A DNA stretch of 64,000 nucleotides from CAYQVO01 sp964421085 (lineage in GTDB: Bacteria; Bdellovibrionota_C; UBA2361; CAYQVO01), in NCBI GenBank assembly GCA_964421085.1, contig CAYQVO010000012.1:1-64000 (forward strand). The letters run 5' to 3'. The notes beneath the pieces were generated by a model. It ran no database searches. It was not told the origin of the DNA and worked only from the letters and a program-made list of their open reading frames with translations. The number at the start of each line of letters is the position of its first letter. Position 1 is the stretch's first letter. The position numbers and the translations under genes were made by a program. Positions 60,201-64,000 of the stretch are shown here, piece by piece.

Positions 60201-60998
60201 TCAGATCATCACAGGGAACATCTTCCTCTTCTCGAACCGCACGACCTCCCGGTATCCCGCTTCCTTTGCCAGTGCCTTCGCTTTTTCGAAATCGCGATGA
60301 AGGTGCGCCGGAACGTGCGCATCTGCGTTTATAACAAGCGGAATATTTCTGGCACACGTCTCCTTGAGCAGGCGAAGGGATGGATAAGCCTGGGCGGCCG
60401 GAACATGCCACCCGGCAGTATTGATTTCAACAGCGGCTCCAGAGGCTGCAATGGCATCAAGCGCGATTTCCTCCTCTCTCGAGAAATCCACGGTCGGCTT
60501 CACTCCGAACTTCTTGGGGAGATCGAGATGCCCGATGATGTCTCCGAGGCGGCTTTCCGCCATCTTTGCCATATTGATCCAGTAAACGCGCCAGATTTCA
60601 TTCCTTCCTTCTCCTGACAATGCTTCCCAGTGCTCAGGGCTTGCGTCGACAGGAAAGGCGCCCGCAAAGTGAAGAGACGCAATGACGTAATCAAAAGGAC
60701 AGCGGTCGAGTCCGGCTTTGACGGCGGCAGCAGTCTCTTCAAAAAAATCCGCTTCAATGCCTGTCCGGATTTTCAGGGAGGTCCTCTCGGCAGCGGCTGC
60801 GGCAGTAAGGGTTGAAACATACTCGGGCAGGAATGAGAGCGGCATGCTCCAGTCGAATGATTTTCCTTCGGGCGAACATGTCAGATGATCAGAGATTCCG
60901 ATTTCGTCCAGCTTGAATTCCCGTGCCGCAGACAGCATGTCTTCGAGCGGGGACTTTCCGTCGCTCCAGAGAGTGTGATTATGGTAACTTGTGAGCAT
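60201..60998 (-). CDS. PHP-domain phosphatase, histidinol-phosphatase (HisK)-like
   Basis: The 265-residue protein has the PHP metal-site motifs: YHNHTLWSDGKS at the start (H-x-H), GISDHL, the Glu in GIEADFF, ASLHFAG, GHLDLPKKF and, near the end, NADAHVP. This order is typical of HisK/HisJ-type histidinol phosphatases, which finish the removal of phosphate in histidine synthesis. Other PHP phosphoesterases share these motifs, so the substrate is not certain. AGAGGA precedes ATG 60998. The start overlaps the end of the upstream membrane glycosyltransferase gene by 20 bases. Confidence 0.82.
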   Translation of the reverse strand: MLTSYHNHTLWSDGKSPLEDMLSAAREFKLDEIGISDHLTCSPEGKSFDWSMPLSFLPEYVSTLTAAAAAERTSLKIRTGIEADFFEETAAAVKAGLDRCPFDYVIASLHFAGAFPVDASPEHWEALSGEGRNEIWRVYWINMAKMAESRLGDIIGHLDLPKKFGVKPTVDFSREEEIALDAIAASGAAVEINTAGWHVPAAQAYPSLRLLKETCARNIPLVINADAHVPAHLHRDFEKAKALAKEAGYREVVRFEKRKMFPVMI

Positions 60999-62169
60999 CT
61001 TTTCCTCTCGAAATCACGCAAAGACCGAGTGTCAGAAATGGGTACCAGAAAAGCTGGTCGAATGAAACCACATAGAGAGTGGAGACAATCATTGTGAACA
61101 GATTTAAACCGAAGGCGGCTGCCCACAGCAGCCGGCCCTCCGACGAAGATCTCCCGCAGGCCTCAAAAATAAGAGCGGTCTGGACGACGAGAAGCACTGC
61201 GTGATCATAATGCCAGCTGTATGGAGCTCCAATCAGGGAAAGAGTCATAAGAACTCCGTATTCCCGGTAATCCGGCTGCCTTCGGGATTCTACAATCGAG
61301 AATGAGAAAAAAAGCATAACTGCGCACGTCAAAAACGGCACTGCCGCACGCAGCCAGGTGTGCCGGAAGCCGAAGACATTTCTCAGGAAGTCTGAGAATG
61401 AAGACGAGTGCCAGTCGACGACTGAAACAGCGCTTTTCGGCGGAGAGCGAAGAGCGTCGATCCATGATATCGTCAGCCCGGGGTTGAGCAGTTCAACCAG
61501 GGGAACGAGCAGACAGACGGCTGCCGCAGCATAAAAAATTCCTGCTCCTGCTCTTCCCCTGAACGCAGGGAAAAGAAGCATTATCCCGAAGAGAATGAAC
61601 AGATGCGGTTTGAGACTGAGAATCAATACCGACACGGCAAGGGGAAGGAGCCGGCCGTTCCTTAACCCTGCAAACAAAAGGGACACACCCAGCATGAGGA
61701 GTCCCTCCATCTGGCCGTATTGAACTCCGCCCCTGAGAGATTCGGAGACTGCCAGAAGGGAGATGCCCGATATCAGAAAAATCGCGGGCAGACCTTCACG
61801 GCTTTTCCAGAGAAGTATCACGGCGGCAAATGCCGCGCAGAGATTGAAGGCGCCCCAGGCCCACGCCGAAAGATGAATCGGCAGGAACATCAAGGGCGCG
61901 AGAACAAGCGGAGTCCAGGGAGGGCTCCAGAGCATGATGACCTTCTCCGGGTCAGCACCTGCCGGAACTTCATATGTTCTCATGACATCCGGATTGTAGA
62001 TATTTTTTCCGTCAGCAAAGGCTCGAAGTCCAGCCCAGTACTGGATATGGTCGACAGTTCCAGGTTCGCCGTACTTTACCGGGAATGGCATGATCGCGGC
62101 GTACAGCACGACGACAAGGCAGCATGCTGCGGCAACAAGACCGGGCGTACTGTAGAGTTTGGTGTTCAA
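60979..62169 (-). CDS. GT87-like (DUF2029) membrane glycosyltransferase
   Basis: The 396-residue protein has about 10 transmembrane helices. Features of the GT87/DUF2029 family include an acidic loop with DHIQYWAGLRAFADGKNIYNPDV, LWSPPWTPLVLAPLMFLP, GQMEGLLMLGVSLLFAGLRNGR and LILSLKPHLFILF. Such enzymes use polyprenyl-phosphate sugars for cell-envelope glycans. The start at 62169 is TTG with a weak ribosome site; no better start is present in frame. The C-terminus overlaps the PHP gene. Confidence 0.82.
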   Translation of the reverse strand: MNTKLYSTPGLVAAACCLVVVLYAAIMPFPVKYGEPGTVDHIQYWAGLRAFADGKNIYNPDVMRTYEVPAGADPEKVIMLWSPPWTPLVLAPLMFLPIHLSAWAWGAFNLCAAFAAVILLWKSREGLPAIFLISGISLLAVSESLRGGVQYGQMEGLLMLGVSLLFAGLRNGRLLPLAVSVLILSLKPHLFILFGIMLLFPAFRGRAGAGIFYAAAAVCLLVPLVELLNPGLTISWIDALRSPPKSAVSVVDWHSSSFSDFLRNVFGFRHTWLRAAVPFLTCAVMLFFSFSIVESRRQPDYREYGVLMTLSLIGAPYSWHYDHAVLLVVQTALIFEACGRSSSEGRLLWAAAFGLNLFTMIVSTLYVVSFDQLFWYPFLTLGLCVISRGKDAHKLP

Positions 62170-62258
62170 TCGCTGATCCAGACTATTGCGGAGGCGTACT
62201 AACTGTACCGTTATTCAGGAGCGATTTCAATACCTTACCCGCACCCCCTGGGCCCAGA

Positions 62259-62570
62259 CTAGTCCAGAAGTATCTCCTCAGACGGGGCTTCCGTTTTTCT
62301 GCTTTTCTTGAGAGACGTTTCCACGAATCGATTCTTCGCCCGCCTCAGTTCGAACCTTGCAATGAGGCGCCTCAGTTCGGCCGCCTGCTCATTAGATGCG
62401 TCTGCAATCTCGGCAATCAGGTTGGATGCGTTCGTGACGCCGGCGCGGAGATCTGAGAGAGTGCGCGAACAGTCTCTTTCGCCGCCTTCGCGCTCCTCGA
62501 CGCAGGATAAGGCAACCTTTTTTCCATGTTTCAGGGAAATTGTCATTGGCAGGGGTTTTCTTTGGCTCAT
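62259..62570 (-). CDS. short protein resembling the C-terminal tail of a chemoreceptor
   Basis: The 103-residue product (or 95 from the internal ATG at 62546) has no membrane segment. Residues about 38-75 read LSDLRAGVTNASNLIAEIADASNEQAAELRRLIARFEL. This matches the very end of methyl-accepting proteins (NA.LVEE...A...L..QA..L...V..F.L). The highly conserved receptor tip is absent. It could be a gene fragment or a small coiled-coil protein. Start and function are uncertain. Confidence 0.5.
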   Translation of the reverse strand: MSQRKPLPMTISLKHGKKVALSCVEEREGGERDCSRTLSDLRAGVTNASNLIAEIADASNEQAAELRRLIARFELRRAKNRFVETSLKKSRKTEAPSEEILLD

Positions 62571-62613
62571 CCCGGCTGAAAAGTTAACTCCAATAGCCCG
62601 AAGCCGCCGGAAT

Positions 62614-64000
62614 ATGCTACGAATAGTCCTGATGACAGCCCCCGCAGAAATACAAGGTTTTATGGATGCTGCGCTTCAGGCACTTCGCAGGCAGGACACA
62701 TCCCATGCGCTCTCAGTCCTCGAGGAGGCCAGGCGGCAGAAGATCACTGTTAAGAGCCTCAGCTACATCTACGCACTCGCGCTGCTTCAGGCCGGACGGG
62801 TTGCTGAGGCAACGGAGGCGCTGAAGGAAGAGCTTCTTCATTTCCCGGAAGATCCGGACGCATCGATGCTTATTCGTTTTCTTGCGGAGGAGGATCGAAG
62901 AAATCATGAAAGTCTCCCTGCGGAACAAATAAAGGAATCACCAGTCCGATCGCCGGGAATTCTTCCAGTTCATTTCTTCACCATAGTGCTGAACGGCATG
63001 CCCTTTATCAGGCATCACATCGAAGTATTCAGAAAACTCCCGGTGCCCTGGGTATGGCATATTGTCGAGGGAGTCGCCGAACTGAAGCATGACACTGCGT
63101 GGAGCGTTCAGCATGGAGGAAGCGTCACTTCGGCCCTGCACAGGGAGGGACGGAGCAACGATGGCACAACCGAATACCTGGACGAACTGAAACGGGGCTT
63201 TCCGGATCAGGTAATTATTTACCGGAAGCCGCCGGGAATTTTCTGGGACGGCAAGCTCGAGATGGTGAGTGCGCCTCTCGAGAATATCAGGGAAGAATGC
63301 CTTCTGTGGGAAATCGATTCTGATGAACTGTGGAGCTGCGGGCAGATAGAGCGGGCGCACTCTTTGTTTATGGCGCATCCCGAAAAGACGGCGGCTTATT
63401 ATTTTTGTCATTACTACGTGGGGCCCGGACTCCTCGTCACATCAAAGGACACATACGGCAACAACTCGGGCTACGAATGGCTGCGGACATGGCGGGTTCG
63501 TCCGGGCGTATTCTGGAAGAGTCACGAACCTCCATGTCTCTGCGGGAAAACTCCGGATGGAATCGTTGAGGACCTTGGAAAGAAAAATCCGTTTCTGCAC
63601 GGGGAAACCGAATCCGCCGGTCTCGTTTTTCAGCATTATGCTTATGCAACTGCCGCCCAGCTTGCGTTCAAGGAGATCTACTACGGTTACAGGAACGCGG
63701 TTGAAAGCTGGAGAAAGCTCAATGCACTCGAAGAGTTCCCGGCTCTCCTGAGGAATTATTTCCCCTGGGTCACGGACAATGCGCTTGTTAATACCTGCAG
63801 ATTCCTCAATGTAAAACCCGCTGCACGACTCAACATGATTGGCGAGTGGACTTTCTTCCCTGATGAAGCTCCGCCTGATACGCCGGATGAAGTGGTCTGG
63901 GTGCGGCCCGACTCGATAGGCGACACAGTCATCGCAATGTCTCAACTCCCCCATATCAGAAAGAAATATCCTCGAAGTTCAATTACGGTGATGTGTCAGC
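62614..64000 (+). CDS. TPR / glycosyltransferase / GT9 (heptosyltransferase-like) fusion, 3' end outside window
   Basis: From ATG 62614 (or 62632 in the same frame) the frame is open to the window edge, 462 codons. Residues about 5-100 are helical, with TPR-like hairpins (ALSVLEEARRQKI, ALALLQAGRVAEATEALKEEL). A central domain (about 115-400) has PVHFFTIVLNGMPFIRHHIEVF, LLWEIDSDELWS (a DxD-like acidic motif) and YYFCHYYVG, suggesting a GT-A-type transferase. At about 425 a GT9 domain begins: VVWVRPDSIGDTVIAMSQLPHIRKKYP, the standard start of heptosyltransferases. It would act on lipopolysaccharide or other surface glycans. The 3' part is cut off. Confidence 0.75.
   Translation, partial: MLRIVLMTAPAEIQGFMDAALQALRRQDTSHALSVLEEARRQKITVKSLSYIYALALLQAGRVAEATEALKEELLHFPEDPDASMLIRFLAEEDRRNHESLPAEQIKESPVRSPGILPVHFFTIVLNGMPFIRHHIEVFRKLPVPWVWHIVEGVAELKHDTAWSVQHGGSVTSALHREGRSNDGTTEYLDELKRGFPDQVIIYRKPPGIFWDGKLEMVSAPLENIREECLLWEIDSDELWSCGQIERAHSLFMAHPEKTAAYYFCHYYVGPGLLVTSKDTYGNNSGYEWLRTWRVRPGVFWKSHEPPCLCGKTPDGIVEDLGKKNPFLHGETESAGLVFQHYAYATAAQLAFKEIYYGYRNAVESWRKLNALEEFPALLRNYFPWVTDNALVNTCRFLNVKPAARLNMIGEWTFFPDEAPPDTPDEVVWVRPDSIGDTVIAMSQLPHIRKKYPRSSITVMCQ

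Overview
The window is a scaffold from a diderm, flagellated bacterium of moderately high GC content. It carries five short runs of N, so it is most likely a metagenome-assembled or draft genome. Evidence for the lifestyle: a subunit of the proton-pumping NADH dehydrogenase (nuoA), a type III flagellar export and basal-body cluster (flgB-flgC-fliE-fliF-fliH-fliI-fliJ plus a MotE-like gene), a flagellin-like protein, and a FlrA/FlrB/FlrC-type sigma-54 regulatory set. RpoB is long, and IlvC resembles the Bacteroidetes type, but the overall mix does not match a well-known phylum. A candidate phylum is my best guess and is inference only. No phage, transposase, insertion sequence or CRISPR array is visible.

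Layout. 0-4.9 kb: a partial tRNA-Arg, nuoA, a membrane protein that looks like a catalytically dead endonuclease/exonuclease/phosphatase relative, a flagellin-like protein, then upp, mazG and comF on the minus strand. 5-9.1 kb (minus): a YhcH-like protein, a LapA/TPR fusion, rsfS, obgE, rpmA, rplU. 9.3-17.8 kb (plus): an OmpR-type regulator, a zinc-finger anti-sigma candidate, polA, an ECF sigma factor with a putative anti-sigma and a secreted protein, and a large hybrid histidine kinase. 18-24 kb: an ArnT-like glycosyltransferase, trmL, a ferredoxin-NADP reductase, several small membrane or unknown proteins, an orphan sigma region-4-like protein and a DUF3187 outer-membrane-type protein.

24-42 kb is the motility half. 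A good sigma-54 promoter precedes an FlrA-like activator. A TPR protein, an FlrB-like kinase and an FlrC-like activator follow in a tight operon. After a decayed receiver-domain fragment and a frameshifted DUF4118-PAS hybrid kinase come a polytopic glycosyltransferase and, on the minus strand, a two-gene unit that looks like a MotA/ExbB plus MotB/ExbD ion-driven motor whose B subunit carries a coiled coil of about 210 residues. The flagellar cluster follows. It lacks fliG between fliF and fliH, and ends in a MotE-like gene and a GT2 glycosyltransferase.

43-60 kb is housekeeping: an orphan pntAA, pyrE, trpS (split by a gap), a start-less HTH antitoxin remnant, ilvC behind a terminator-like leader hairpin, then secE-nusG-rplK-rplA-rplJ-rplL-rpoB-rpoC. 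A palindromic dispersed-type element sits inside the rplJ-rplL spacer. The last 4 kb hold a PHP-family histidinol-phosphatase-like gene, a GT87-like membrane glycosyltransferase, a short protein resembling a chemoreceptor tail, and the start of a TPR/glycosyltransferase fusion that runs off the end. The strongest candidate for an undescribed system is the motor-like pair at 33.0-34.9 kb.
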